Shown: positions 6,757 to 14,397, numbered from the stretch's first letter. The stretch is 21,767 nucleotides of DNA from Lachnospiraceae bacterium UBA7027 (GCA_002494135.1 DLBG01000022.1:1-21767); one strand, 5' to 3'. Notes: generated from the sequence alone by a model not told the origin. Numbers and translations are program-made.

Positions 6757-7428
6757 ATGGAAGTCGTTATTCATGTCATTGTGAAAATTATATATATCAT
6801 CGCCATTCCGGTACTCCGTATCATTTATCCGACGAAAGTCGTCTGGGAGAATAAGGCCGCATCGCAGGCAGTAATGAAAAAATCCTGCCTGGTTTATTCC
6901 AACCATACCGGATACTCCGACGGTCTTTTCATGACAAGTCTGCTGACACGTTACAACGTTTATATTTTTGTCGGCAGGGACTGGTACGAAAAAAAGAAGT
7001 TAAACTGGCTTTTCAGAAATCTCCGCTACATTCCGATTGACCGTCAGCAGATGGACACCTCCTGGATTTACAAAGGTGTGGAGACACTGGAAAAGGGCAG
7101 AAGCATTTACTTCTTCCCCGAAGGACATACGAGCAAGGACGGAAACATGCTCGACTTTAAACCCGGATTTTTAATGCTCGCAAAGCAGTCCGGTGTACCG
7201 CTTATTCCGATCTGCATCGACAATAAAATGAAACCGTTTCATTTTACAAGAATCATCATCGGTGAACCGCAGTATCCGAACTTAAAGGAAGAGGGCAGAC
7301 CTTCCGCGGTCTTAAAGAAATACGCGGCGGAATGCAAAACAAGCGTGCTTCTTTTAAAGAAAAAATACGGAAATCCCAAATTCGCCACCGCGGAATCAAA
7401 GGCGGCGGAAGCGAAAGTTGCAGAATAA
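6757..7428 (+). CDS. plsC: 1-acyl-sn-glycerol-3-phosphate acyltransferase (PlsC/LPLAT family)
   Basis: 223 residues, normal for the family. It has an N-terminal hydrophobic helix (VIVKIIYIIAIPVLRIIYP). The catalytic HX4D motif is SNHTGYSDG (H50, D55). A second block, RNLRYIPIDR, the acceptor-phosphate block FFPEGHTS (E122, G123) and the late block VPLIPICI are all present in the canonical order. The enzyme transfers an acyl chain from acyl-ACP or acyl-CoA to lysophosphatidate or a related acceptor at the membrane. The tail after about residue 205 is Ala/Lys/Glu-rich. SD AGGAG (6746-6750) lies six bases before the ATG. It sits directly upstream of an ACP gene, so acyl-ACP is a likely donor. 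LPLAT domains also occur in specialised acyl pathways, so the acceptor is not fixed by sequence. Confidence 0.88.
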   Translation: MEVVIHVIVKIIYIIAIPVLRIIYPTKVVWENKAASQAVMKKSCLVYSNHTGYSDGLFMTSLLTRYNVYIFVGRDWYEKKKLNWLFRNLRYIPIDRQQMDTSWIYKGVETLEKGRSIYFFPEGHTSKDGNMLDFKPGFLMLAKQSGVPLIPICIDNKMKPFHFTRIIIGEPQYPNLKEEGRPSAVLKKYAAECKTSVLLLKKKYGNPKFATAESKAAEAKVAE

Positions 7429-7448
7429 AAGCGGCGGAATCAATTTAG

Positions 7449-7489
7449 ATTTTCCCCGGCAGATTCGCAAGGAAATGCCGGATGAAAAT
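7449..7489. repeat. Inverted repeat between plsC and the ACP gene
   Basis: ATTTTC-C-CCGGCA (7449-7461) pairs with TGCCGG-AT-GAAAAT (7476-7489): 12 pairs around a 1x2 internal loop, with a 14-base apical loop. No U-tract follows on the plus strand, so it is not a standard terminator. It could be an RNA-processing or stability element setting ACP levels. The 109-base gap holds no clear promoter. Confidence 0.5.
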
Positions 7490-7537
7490 AAAACAGGTAA
7501 CTGGTAAACAATTTACAAAGAAAAGGATGGTACCAAA

Positions 7538-7789
7538 ATGAACGAAAAAGAACTTCAGGTTGCTGAGAAAATCAAAGGAATGCTCGTAGAAAACTTACGT
7601 ATTCCCGCAGAAGAACTCGATTATGAAATCGCTCTCTTCGGTGACGGAATCGGACTTGACTCCGTAGATTCCCTTGAGATCATCTCCTGCATCGACAGCG
7701 AGTTCGGTGTTGCCATGACCGGTGTTGCAAAGGAACATTTCTACAACATCACCAGCTTAACGAAGTACGTTATTGAGCACATGGAATAA
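7538..7789 (+). CDS. acpP: Acyl carrier protein
   Basis: 83 residues, acidic, four-helix ACP. The phosphopantetheine attachment site is GLDSVDSLEII, with the modified serine in the DS(V)D core at about residue 47. Holo-ACP carries growing acyl chains as thioesters between the fatty-acid enzymes encoded downstream. The sequence departs from the standard housekeeping ACP consensus (FGDGIGLDSVDSLE rather than GADSLDTVE), as seen in ACPs tied to specialised acyl systems, though this alone does not assign a role. The purine-rich SD AAAGGATGG (7522-7530) precedes the ATG. A 170-base gap with several inverted repeats separates it from the ketosynthase gene. A second housekeeping ACP probably exists elsewhere in the genome (inference). 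Confidence 0.93.
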   Translation: MNEKELQVAEKIKGMLVENLRIPAEELDYEIALFGDGIGLDSVDSLEIISCIDSEFGVAMTGVAKEHFYNITSLTKYVIEHME

Positions 7790-7802
7790 TTTCGGGCAAT
7801 GC

Positions 7803-7912
7803 GCAGACGTGACAACAGATAAACGGTGCGGGTTTTCCCAAAGCCGGTTAGATGTTACCACGTCTGCATTCTGCGACGGCAGTCCGTGAAGGAAACGCGG
7901 GGCGTTTCGGAC
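7803..7912. repeat. Structured intergenic region between ACP and ketosynthase genes
   Basis: The 170-base gap (7790-7959) has no convincing gene. It holds a perfect 9-bp inverted repeat, GCAGACGTG (7803-7811) / CACGTCTGC (7859-7867), enclosing a small hairpin, GGTTTT-CCC-AAAGCC (7831-7845, one G-U pair). This is followed by GAAACGC-GGG-GCGTTTC (7892-7908), flanked by GTCCG/CGGAC. No terminator U-tract follows. It may be a structured leader or processing element within the operon. Confidence 0.5.
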
Positions 7913-7959
7913 GGAACACATTGCGGGTAAAAAAGAAAACTTAAGGAGTAAACATACAA

Positions 7960-10335
7960 ATGGAAAGAAAACTGGACGCCAGATGCGTAGTTACCGGCCT
8001 CGGCATGGTAAACGCCATCGGAGCAAATGTAGATGAATGCTGGGCAAATGCCCTTGCAGGCAAGAGCGGAATCGATCATGTAAAAAGCGTCAGCGCGGAA
8101 AACTGCTATGCGAACCTGGGAGCGGAAATTGATTTTGCAATCCCCGAGAATAAGGAAGTTGACCGTGTATCCGTACTTTGCTTAATGGCTTCCGAGGAAG
8201 CGTATAAGGATTCCAAACTGGAAGGAAACGTAGAAGATGCCACAAGATTCGGCGTCATCATGGGAAGCTGCGTCGGCGGTGTTGTAAGTATTGAAGAATA
8301 TATTAAAAACGGCGAGAAAACGGAAGACATCAAAAAGATGACGATTTCTCCCATTGCCAACAACGTGGCTACGAAGTTCGGCGCAAAGGGTGTCATCACC
8401 AACGTCGGCAATGCATGTGCGGCAGGTGCGATTTCCGTGGCTTATGCCTGTGAACTGATTCGTGCGGGTGTGGCCGATGTATTCATCGTCGGCGGTGCCG
8501 ATGCTTTCGCATCCGTACCTTTCTCCGGATTCCATGCACTGCATGCCCTGTCCGAGAATCCCTGTTCTCCTTTTAACCACTCCAACGGTATTACGTTAGG
8601 AGAGGGCGCGGGAGCCATGATTGTGGAATCCTATGAACATGCAAACAAACGTGGAGCAAAGATTTACTGCGACGTTCTCGCAGCGGGAATCAGCTCGGAC
8701 GCTTATCATATTACGGCACCCCGTCCCGACGGAATCGGCCAGATGTATGCCATCAACCGCGCCATTGACATGTCCGGCTTAAAGAAGTCCGACATCGGCT
8801 ATGTAAACGCACACGGAACCGGTACCGCAAAGAACGACGAGGCGGAATTTTTATCCCTGCATACCGTTTTTGACGAGGAAAATCCGGATCTGTCCGTAAG
8901 CTCCGTAAAGGCCATGGTAGGACACTGCCTGGGCGCTGCAGGTGCCATCGAGGCGGTTTATTCCATCAAGGCTTTAACCGAAGGTAAAATTCCTCCCACC
9001 ATCGGATACTCCGCAGAGGATCTCGATGTTTTGAAGGAAAAGGCAGGAAACATTGATTTTATGCCGAATACCGCAAGAGTCAAAGAGTTAAAGGCGGTTA
9101 TGTCCAATAACTTTGCATTCGGCGGAAGCAACGCCAGCGTGATTTTTGCAAAAGACGCAGGCGAAATTAAGGAAACCGAAACCGATGCAAACGTATACAT
9201 CACCGGACTCGGTATCGTATCTCCTTTAGGAAACGGCGTAGAGAATTATGTAAACCAGATTGCCGCAGGAGCCAAAGTGGAAGGCAATTCCGCAAAGGCT
9301 GAGGTTGGCAAAGAAGATTTTGATAAATTCGATATCAAGATGGCATTCTTCCGTAAGCTTGATAAATTCAGCTTAATTCAGGTGGTATCCGGTCTCGAAG
9401 CGTTAAAGGAAGCAGGCATCGTTCCCGAGGAAGGAAAGGAAGAGGATTACGGTATGATTATCGGTACCGGCGACGGCCCGTTAACCACTGTATATGAATT
9501 CGAAGATCACATCGCAAAAGAGGGAAATGAGAACGGATCCGCGTTCAACTTCCCGAACACCGTATACAATGCAGCCGGCGGATATTTATCCATCAAAACC
9601 GGTCTTCGCGGTTACAACGTAACCGTAACGAACGGCAGCCAGTCCGGTCTTCAGAGCGTGGGCTATGCATTCCATGAAATCAAGCAGAACCGCGCACAGG
9701 GCATGCTGGCAACCGGTACTGACGAAAACAGCGCCGTTATGGAAAAACTGTACGGACAGCTTGGTCTTATGGCTGCGTCCGATGCAAAACTTTACGGTGA
9801 AACCGGTATGACTTTATCGGACGGTTCCGTATCCGTTGCACTGGAAAACGAAGCAAGCGCCGCAAAGCACGGCTCCAAAAAATATGCACGAATCGCAGGC
9901 TACGGCATGACTCATGAAGGCGTGGAATACGGCAGGGTGGCAGGTTCCGACGAAGGCCTTAAGAATGCGGTAAATAAGGCACTTGAAATGGCAGGCCTCA
10001 GCGTTTCCGATATCGATGCGGTATACGGTCTCGGCAACGGTGTCAAGGAATATGATGATATTGAAATCGCCGTAAACAAAGAACTCTTCGGCGGCAAGGT
10101 TCCCGTACATAACGTAAGAAGTTATGTGGGCGAGGCAAGAGCGGCAGCGGCAACCTTAAGCGTTGCTCACGCGGCACTTACTCTTTCCGGAGATCTTGTG
10201 AAAGAACAGAAGGCATTCTTCTTCGAAAACGGCGTGGAAGAGAAGACGGTTGATACATCCGCATACAGAAACGTGCTTGTGGTTGCGGTCGGCGTCGGCG
10301 GCACCTACAGTGCGGTAGTACTTACCAGAGCATAA
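7960..10335 (+). CDS. Fused beta-ketoacyl-ACP synthase: active KS domain plus inactive KS-beta (chain-length-factor-like) domain
   Basis: 791 residues, about twice a normal FabF. KS1 (1 to about 405) has the full elongating set: nucleophile C153 in NACAAG, H285 in NAHGTGT, K317 and H322 in SVKAMVGH, and the glycine-rich NNFAFGGSNAS. KS2 starts at about 411 (NVYITGLGIVSPLG) and aligns throughout, but every catalytic position is changed: C to S560 (NGSQSG), H to L691 (VYGLGNG), K to R720 and H to E725 (NVRSYVGE). KS2 therefore cannot condense by the known mechanism. Type II polyketide and some polyene systems pair an active KS with a separate dead KS-beta that shapes chain length; here the pair appears fused. 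The first domain condenses malonyl-ACP with acyl-ACP. SD AAGGAG (7943-7948), 11 bases before the ATG. The alternative is simply this lineage's FabF with a degenerate duplicate. Confidence 0.93.
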   Translation: MERKLDARCVVTGLGMVNAIGANVDECWANALAGKSGIDHVKSVSAENCYANLGAEIDFAIPENKEVDRVSVLCLMASEEAYKDSKLEGNVEDATRFGVIMGSCVGGVVSIEEYIKNGEKTEDIKKMTISPIANNVATKFGAKGVITNVGNACAAGAISVAYACELIRAGVADVFIVGGADAFASVPFSGFHALHALSENPCSPFNHSNGITLGEGAGAMIVESYEHANKRGAKIYCDVLAAGISSDAYHITAPRPDGIGQMYAINRAIDMSGLKKSDIGYVNAHGTGTAKNDEAEFLSLHTVFDEENPDLSVSSVKAMVGHCLGAAGAIEAVYSIKALTEGKIPPTIGYSAEDLDVLKEKAGNIDFMPNTARVKELKAVMSNNFAFGGSNASVIFAKDAGEIKETETDANVYITGLGIVSPLGNGVENYVNQIAAGAKVEGNSAKAEVGKEDFDKFDIKMAFFRKLDKFSLIQVVSGLEALKEAGIVPEEGKEEDYGMIIGTGDGPLTTVYEFEDHIAKEGNENGSAFNFPNTVYNAAGGYLSIKTGLRGYNVTVTNGSQSGLQSVGYAFHEIKQNRAQGMLATGTDENSAVMEKLYGQLGLMAASDAKLYGETGMTLSDGSVSVALENEASAAKHGSKKYARIAGYGMTHEGVEYGRVAGSDEGLKNAVNKALEMAGLSVSDIDAVYGLGNGVKEYDDIEIAVNKELFGGKVPVHNVRSYVGEARAAAATLSVAHAALTLSGDLVKEQKAFFFENGVEEKTVDTSAYRNVLVVAVGVGGTYSAVVLTRA

Positions 10336-10362
10336 AAAGAAGGCATGAAGAGGGATAAAAAC

Positions 10363-11109
10363 ATGGAAGAGAAAGAATTAAAAGTAGCTCTCGTTACCGG
10401 AGCTTCCAGAGGAATCGGAAGAGCCTGTGCACTTGCACTCGGCAAGGTAGGATATACGGTGGTTGTCAATTACAACTCCAACGATGCGGCGGCGGATGAA
10501 GTCGTAAACCTGATTAAAGAGTCCGGTTCGGATGCCATGAAGATTAAGGCAAACGTCGGCGACTTAAACGAAGTAAAATCCATGATGCGTGAAATTCACA
10601 AAACCTACGGAAGAATCGACGTTTTGGTAAACAACGCCGGCATCGTTATGGATGAATTCGTTCTTATGATGACTCCGGATGCCATTGACAGATGCCTGGA
10701 TCTTAACATCAAAGGCTATTTATACTGCTCCCAGCAGGCGGCTTTAAAAATGTTCTCCAAGAAGAAAGGCTGCATCATCAACATGTCTTCCGTAAGTTCC
10801 AAACTTGCGGTTCCCGGACAGAGCGTTTATTCCTCCACCAAGGGTGCGGTGAATTCCATGACCGCCACGATGGCAAAGGAACTTGCTCCTTACGGAATCC
10901 GTGTGAATGCGGTTGCTCCCGGTTTTATCGCAACCGACATGGTGGACAAGCTTCCCGAAGACAAGAAAGAGCAGTACTTAAGTGAAATCCCCTTAAAGCG
11001 TTTCGGCCGTCCCGAAGAAATCGGTGATGTGGTTGCAATGCTTGCATCGGATGCATGTTCCTATTTAACCGGTCAGGTAATCGTTCTCGATGGCGGACTC
11101 AGCCTGTAG
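10363..11109 (+). CDS. fabG: 3-oxoacyl-ACP reductase
   Basis: 248 residues from this start, the usual FabG length. It is an SDR Rossmann enzyme with TGASRGIG as the NADP(H)-binding loop, NNAG, catalytic S143, Y156 and K160 (SSVSS then YSSTK), and the APGFIATDM segment after the active site. It reduces 3-oxoacyl-ACP from the upstream ketosynthase to 3-hydroxyacyl-ACP. An in-frame ATG at 10345 is possible, but SD AAGAGGG (10349-10354) is correctly spaced only for the ATG at 10363, so that start was chosen; the longer form would add MKRDKN. The gap to the ketosynthase stop is 27 bases. Some SDRs of this type act on other ketones, but the neighbours make the acyl-ACP role very likely. Confidence 0.93.
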   Translation: MEEKELKVALVTGASRGIGRACALALGKVGYTVVVNYNSNDAAADEVVNLIKESGSDAMKIKANVGDLNEVKSMMREIHKTYGRIDVLVNNAGIVMDEFVLMMTPDAIDRCLDLNIKGYLYCSQQAALKMFSKKKGCIINMSSVSSKLAVPGQSVYSSTKGAVNSMTATMAKELAPYGIRVNAVAPGFIATDMVDKLPEDKKEQYLSEIPLKRFGRPEEIGDVVAMLASDACSYLTGQVIVLDGGLSL

Positions 11110-11133
11110 GGACGAAGAAAGGATGATTCCAGT

Positions 11134-11577
11134 ATGATGAACATCAACGAAGTACAAAAAAGAATCAAGCAGCGTCCTCCTTTCCAGATGATTGAACGAA
11201 TCGAGGAAATCCGCGGCGGCGAGTATGCAAAGGGCATCAAGAACGTATCCATCAATGAGCCCTACTTCATGGGACATTTTCCAGATTCCCCGATTATGCC
11301 GGGGGTTCTGATTGTGGAAGCCTGCGCACAGCTGTGCTCCGTCACTATCGAAAGCGACGGCACGGATGAGAGTAAAATCTGGGTGCTTTTAAAGGTCGAC
11401 GATTTTAAGTTTGTAAAACCGGTAATCCCCGGAGATACGTTAACCATCGAGGTTACCAAAGAATCCGGCGGAGCGGGACTTATAAAATTCGATGCAAAGG
11501 TTACCGTGGACGGGAACCTTCGCGCAAAGGGAAGACTTGCATTCTGTGCGGTAGACAAAGAATCGATTTACGCATAA
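11134..11577 (+). CDS. fabZ: 3-hydroxyacyl-ACP dehydratase
   Basis: 147 residues, a single hot-dog fold like FabZ. RPPFQMIERI near the N-terminus and GHFPDSPIMPGV carry the catalytic H48; VEACAQL carries E62. It dehydrates 3-hydroxyacyl-ACP to trans-2-enoyl-ACP in the cycle started by the KS and FabG just upstream. SD AAAGGATG (11118-11125) favours the ATG at 11134 over the adjacent one at 11137. No enoyl reductase follows, so the double bond made here is not removed by any enzyme encoded in this window. Confidence 0.94.
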   Translation: MMNINEVQKRIKQRPPFQMIERIEEIRGGEYAKGIKNVSINEPYFMGHFPDSPIMPGVLIVEACAQLCSVTIESDGTDESKIWVLLKVDDFKFVKPVIPGDTLTIEVTKESGGAGLIKFDAKVTVDGNLRAKGRLAFCAVDKESIYA

Positions 11578-11610
11578 AACGGTCAGGATTTTAAGAATCG
11601 GAGGCAGAAT

Positions 11611-11703
11611 ATGACGATCATCGAGAATATAAAGAACAAAAATATCAAGAAAGAGAATAAAACGAACAAGAAGCACACGACTATCATCAGACTGTCGAAA
11701 TAA
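11611..11703 (+). CDS. Small basic open reading frame (30 residues) between fabZ and fabD
   Basis: ATG at 11611 opens a 30-codon frame ending in TAA (11701-11703). A full GGAGG SD (11600-11604) sits six bases upstream, as strong as any in the window. The peptide begins MTIIENIKNK and ends TTIIRLSK, with eight Lys, one Arg and one His against two Glu, and is rich in Asn and Ile. It has no hydrophobic helix and no family I recognise. It fills the only sizeable gap between fabZ (stop 11577) and fabD (ATG 11723), with fabD's SD directly after it. It could be a true micropeptide acting on the acyl enzymes or a translated leader tuning fabD. No homology search was possible. Confidence 0.55.
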   Translation: MTIIENIKNKNIKKENKTNKKHTTIIRLSK

Positions 11704-11722
11704 GGCTTCGAAAGGACAGAAA

Positions 11723-12691
11723 ATGGCAAAAAGAGTATTGATGTTTCCGGGACAGGGCTCCCAGTATATCGGTATGGGCAGGGCATTTTACGATCAGTTC
11801 CCGGAAGCAAAGGAAGTATTTGACAAGGCGGGCGAAGTAACCGGCCTTGATATTGCAAAGCTTTGTTTTGAAGAAAACGATCAGCTGAACATTACCGAGT
11901 ATACGCAGATCTGTATGCTGACCGAAGAAGTGGCTCTTCTTAAGGTGCTTCTGGCAAAAGGATTTACCTTCGATGTCTGCACCGGTTTATCTTTAGGCGA
12001 ATATGCGGCAGTGGTTGCAAGCGGCGCCATGAGCATGGAAGATGCCTTCAAAGTTGTCAGAAACCGCGGAATTTTCATGCAGGAGGCGGTTCCTGCTGGC
12101 GGTGCCATGAACGCGGTGATCGGCCTTGATCCCGAAGTCATCGAAAAAGTCTGTGCCGATGTGACGGCAGAAGGCCCCGCAGAAGGCGCGGATGCGGATT
12201 TTCCCGCAGGACTTCCCTATGTGGTCAGCGTTGCCAACTATAATAACCCCAAGCAGACCGTAATCACCGGCCGCAAGGATGCCGTTGAGAAGGCTGCAGA
12301 GATTCTTTCCGGGCAGGGTGCGTTAAAATGCGTTCCCTTAAACGTATCCGGACCCTTCCATTCCAAATTGCTGGAGGGAGCGGGGGAGAAGCTCGGTGAA
12401 GTGCTGGCGGATGTGGAATTAAACGATGTTGCAATTCCTTATGTCGCTAACGTGACAGCAGATTATGTAAACCAAAAAGAAGATATCAAACCGCTTTTGA
12501 TCAAACAGGTATCCTCTTCCGTACGTTTTACCCAGACGATTGAACTCTTGGTGCGTGACGGAGCGGAGGAATTTGTGGAAGTCGGTCCCGGTCATACACT
12601 GACGGGTTTTGTAAAGAAGATCGACCGCGGCCTGAAGACTGCAAACATTGATACCTTTGAGGATTTTGAAAAATATTTTTCCGAGGCATAA
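11723..12691 (+). CDS. fabD: Malonyl-CoA:ACP transacylase
   Basis: 322 residues, the usual length. FPGQGSQYIGMG opens the fold and forms the oxyanion hole. GLSLGEYA carries nucleophile S90 and GPFHSKLL carries H213. It moves malonyl from CoA to ACP, supplying extender units for the ketosynthase. The insertion around residues 147-160 (AEGPAEGADADFPAG) is somewhat longer than in common FabD proteins. SD GAAAGGACAG (about 11710-11719) precedes the ATG. accDA starts only three bases after its stop, indicating translational coupling. Confidence 0.95.
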   Translation: MAKRVLMFPGQGSQYIGMGRAFYDQFPEAKEVFDKAGEVTGLDIAKLCFEENDQLNITEYTQICMLTEEVALLKVLLAKGFTFDVCTGLSLGEYAAVVASGAMSMEDAFKVVRNRGIFMQEAVPAGGAMNAVIGLDPEVIEKVCADVTAEGPAEGADADFPAGLPYVVSVANYNNPKQTVITGRKDAVEKAAEILSGQGALKCVPLNVSGPFHSKLLEGAGEKLGEVLADVELNDVAIPYVANVTADYVNQKEDIKPLLIKQVSSSVRFTQTIELLVRDGAEEFVEVGPGHTLTGFVKKIDRGLKTANIDTFEDFEKYFSEA

Positions 12692-12694
12692 AGA

Positions 12695-14386
12695 ATGAAG
12701 ATTGTACCGGTAGAAAAAACGGATGATAAAAAAGAACGAGACCTGATTACCTGTCCGGCCTGTAAAAAGGAACTTGACAAACAGCTTGTCGTAATGCGCA
12801 AGTATGTCTGCTACGAGTGCGGATACTATTTCCGTGTCAAAGCGAAAAACCGTATCCGTATGGTGGCGGATGAAGGCTCCTTCAACGCCTGGCTCGAGGA
12901 TGAAGTGACGAAGAATCCTCTCGATTTTCCGAATTATGAGGATAAAATCGCCGAGGTGAAGGAAAAAACAGGTCTGACCGAAGGCGTATTAATCGGTGAG
13001 TGCACCATCGGCGGAAACAAAACCGTACTCGGCGTCATCGATTCCAGATTCTTAATGGGCAGCATGGGACACGTGGTCGGCGAGCGTATTACCGCAGCCG
13101 TTGAGCGTGCCACCGAAGAAAAACTGCCTGTGATTTTATTCTGCTGTTCCGGCGGTGCCAGAATGCAGGAGGGTATCGTATCCTTAATGCAGATGGCCAA
13201 GACCTCCGGTGCCTTTAAGAAACATTCCCAGGCAGGACTTTTGTATGTGCCCGTTTTAACCGATCCGACAACCGGCGGTGTGACCGCATCCTTTGCAATG
13301 CTTGGTGACATCATTCTTGCCGAACCCAAAGCATTAATCGGATTCGCGGGACCCCGCGTAATCGAGCAGACCATCGGACAGAAGCTTCCCGAAGGTTTCC
13401 AGAGAGCCGAATTCCAGTTAGAGCACGGCTTCGTGGATGCCATTGTCTCCCGTGACAAATTAAGGGAAACGCTGGAGAAGATTCTTGCCATGCATGCGGC
13501 AACGGCAGATTCGGATGTAAAATATGCAAACTTCGATCCCGCCCACGACGGTGACCGTCTGGATGCCACCGAGCTTATGAAGGAGCGTGCGGCGAAGGCA
13601 CCGATTATGAAGGTGTGGGATAAGGTTACCGCTGCAAGACAGGTGACCAGACTCGGTGCGGAAGATTATATCGGAGGAATTTTCGATTCCTTTACCGAAC
13701 TCCACGGAGACCGCTATTTCAGGGACGATCCGGCCATCATCGGCGGAATCGCAAGCCTGGACGGTCAGCCGGTTACGGTAATCGGCGTGAACAAAGGAAA
13801 AGATGCGGCAAGCTGCATCGCCCATAATTACGGTATGCCTTCTCCCGAAGGATACCGAAAGGCAATCCGTTTAATGAAGCAGGCGGAGAAATTCCATCGT
13901 CCCATCATTACCTTCGTAAATACCTCCGGAGCATATCCCGGACTGGAAGCGGAAGAGAACGGACAGGGTGAGGCAATTGCAAGAAACTTATATGAAATGA
14001 GCGGATTAAGAACGCCCCTTCTTGCCGTTATGATCGGCGAAGGCGGCAGCGGCGGCGCCCTGGCACTTGCCATGGGTAACGAAGTCTGGATGCTCGAGAA
14101 TGCGACCTATTCGATTCTCTCGCCGGAAGGATTTGCCTCCATTCTCTGGAAGGACGGCTCCCGCGCCGAAGAGGCAGCAGGCGTCATGAAAATCACGGCT
14201 TCCGAATTAAAAACGCTGGGCGTGGTGGAACAGATCATTCCCGAATACGGAATGGCAGATGCTCCGGCACTTTCTTCCATCTGCAATTACTTAAAGAAGA
14301 ACATGAAAGAGTTTTTAAAGAGAGAATCCGCACTTTCCGAAGACGAAATCGTGGCGCAGAGATACGAAAGATTCAGGAAGTTCTAA
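12695..14386 (+). CDS. accDA: Acetyl-CoA carboxylase carboxyltransferase, beta-alpha fusion
   Basis: 563 residues in one chain. The N-terminal AccD half (about 1-285) begins with the beta-subunit zinc finger C20-x2-C23-x15-C39-x2-C42, then a crotonase-like carboxyltransferase core (CCSGGARMQEG, DPTTGGVTASFA). The AccA half (from about residue 300, VWDKVTAARQ) contains FTELHGDR, NTSGAYPGLEAEENGQ and IGEGGSGGALAL. In most bacteria the two are separate polypeptides of an alpha2-beta2 complex; fusions occur in some Firmicutes and resemble the plant and propionyl-CoA carboxylase logic. It transfers carboxyl from carboxybiotin to acetyl-CoA, making malonyl-CoA. The biotin carrier (AccB) and carboxylase (AccC) are not in the window. 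The SD (GAGG) lies inside the end of fabD. Confidence 0.95.
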   Translation: MKIVPVEKTDDKKERDLITCPACKKELDKQLVVMRKYVCYECGYYFRVKAKNRIRMVADEGSFNAWLEDEVTKNPLDFPNYEDKIAEVKEKTGLTEGVLIGECTIGGNKTVLGVIDSRFLMGSMGHVVGERITAAVERATEEKLPVILFCCSGGARMQEGIVSLMQMAKTSGAFKKHSQAGLLYVPVLTDPTTGGVTASFAMLGDIILAEPKALIGFAGPRVIEQTIGQKLPEGFQRAEFQLEHGFVDAIVSRDKLRETLEKILAMHAATADSDVKYANFDPAHDGDRLDATELMKERAAKAPIMKVWDKVTAARQVTRLGAEDYIGGIFDSFTELHGDRYFRDDPAIIGGIASLDGQPVTVIGVNKGKDAASCIAHNYGMPSPEGYRKAIRLMKQAEKFHRPIITFVNTSGAYPGLEAEENGQGEAIARNLYEMSGLRTPLLAVMIGEGGSGGALALAMGNEVWMLENATYSILSPEGFASILWKDGSRAEEAAGVMKITASELKTLGVVEQIIPEYGMADAPALSSICNYLKKNMKEFLKRESALSEDEIVAQRYERFRKF

Positions 14387-14397
14387 GGACGATACAT

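Noticed and set aside
7852..7944. Possible 30-codon frame between the ACP and ketosynthase genes
   Set aside because: It has no SD, its codon use (cgg, ggg, ttg) is unlike the neighbours, and it overlaps the inverted repeats; structure explains the region better.
12934..13569. Long open frame on the minus strand opposite accDA (211 codons)
   Set aside because: It is a shadow of the strongly conserved AccD coding region; the translation has no recognisable family and no SD or promoter.
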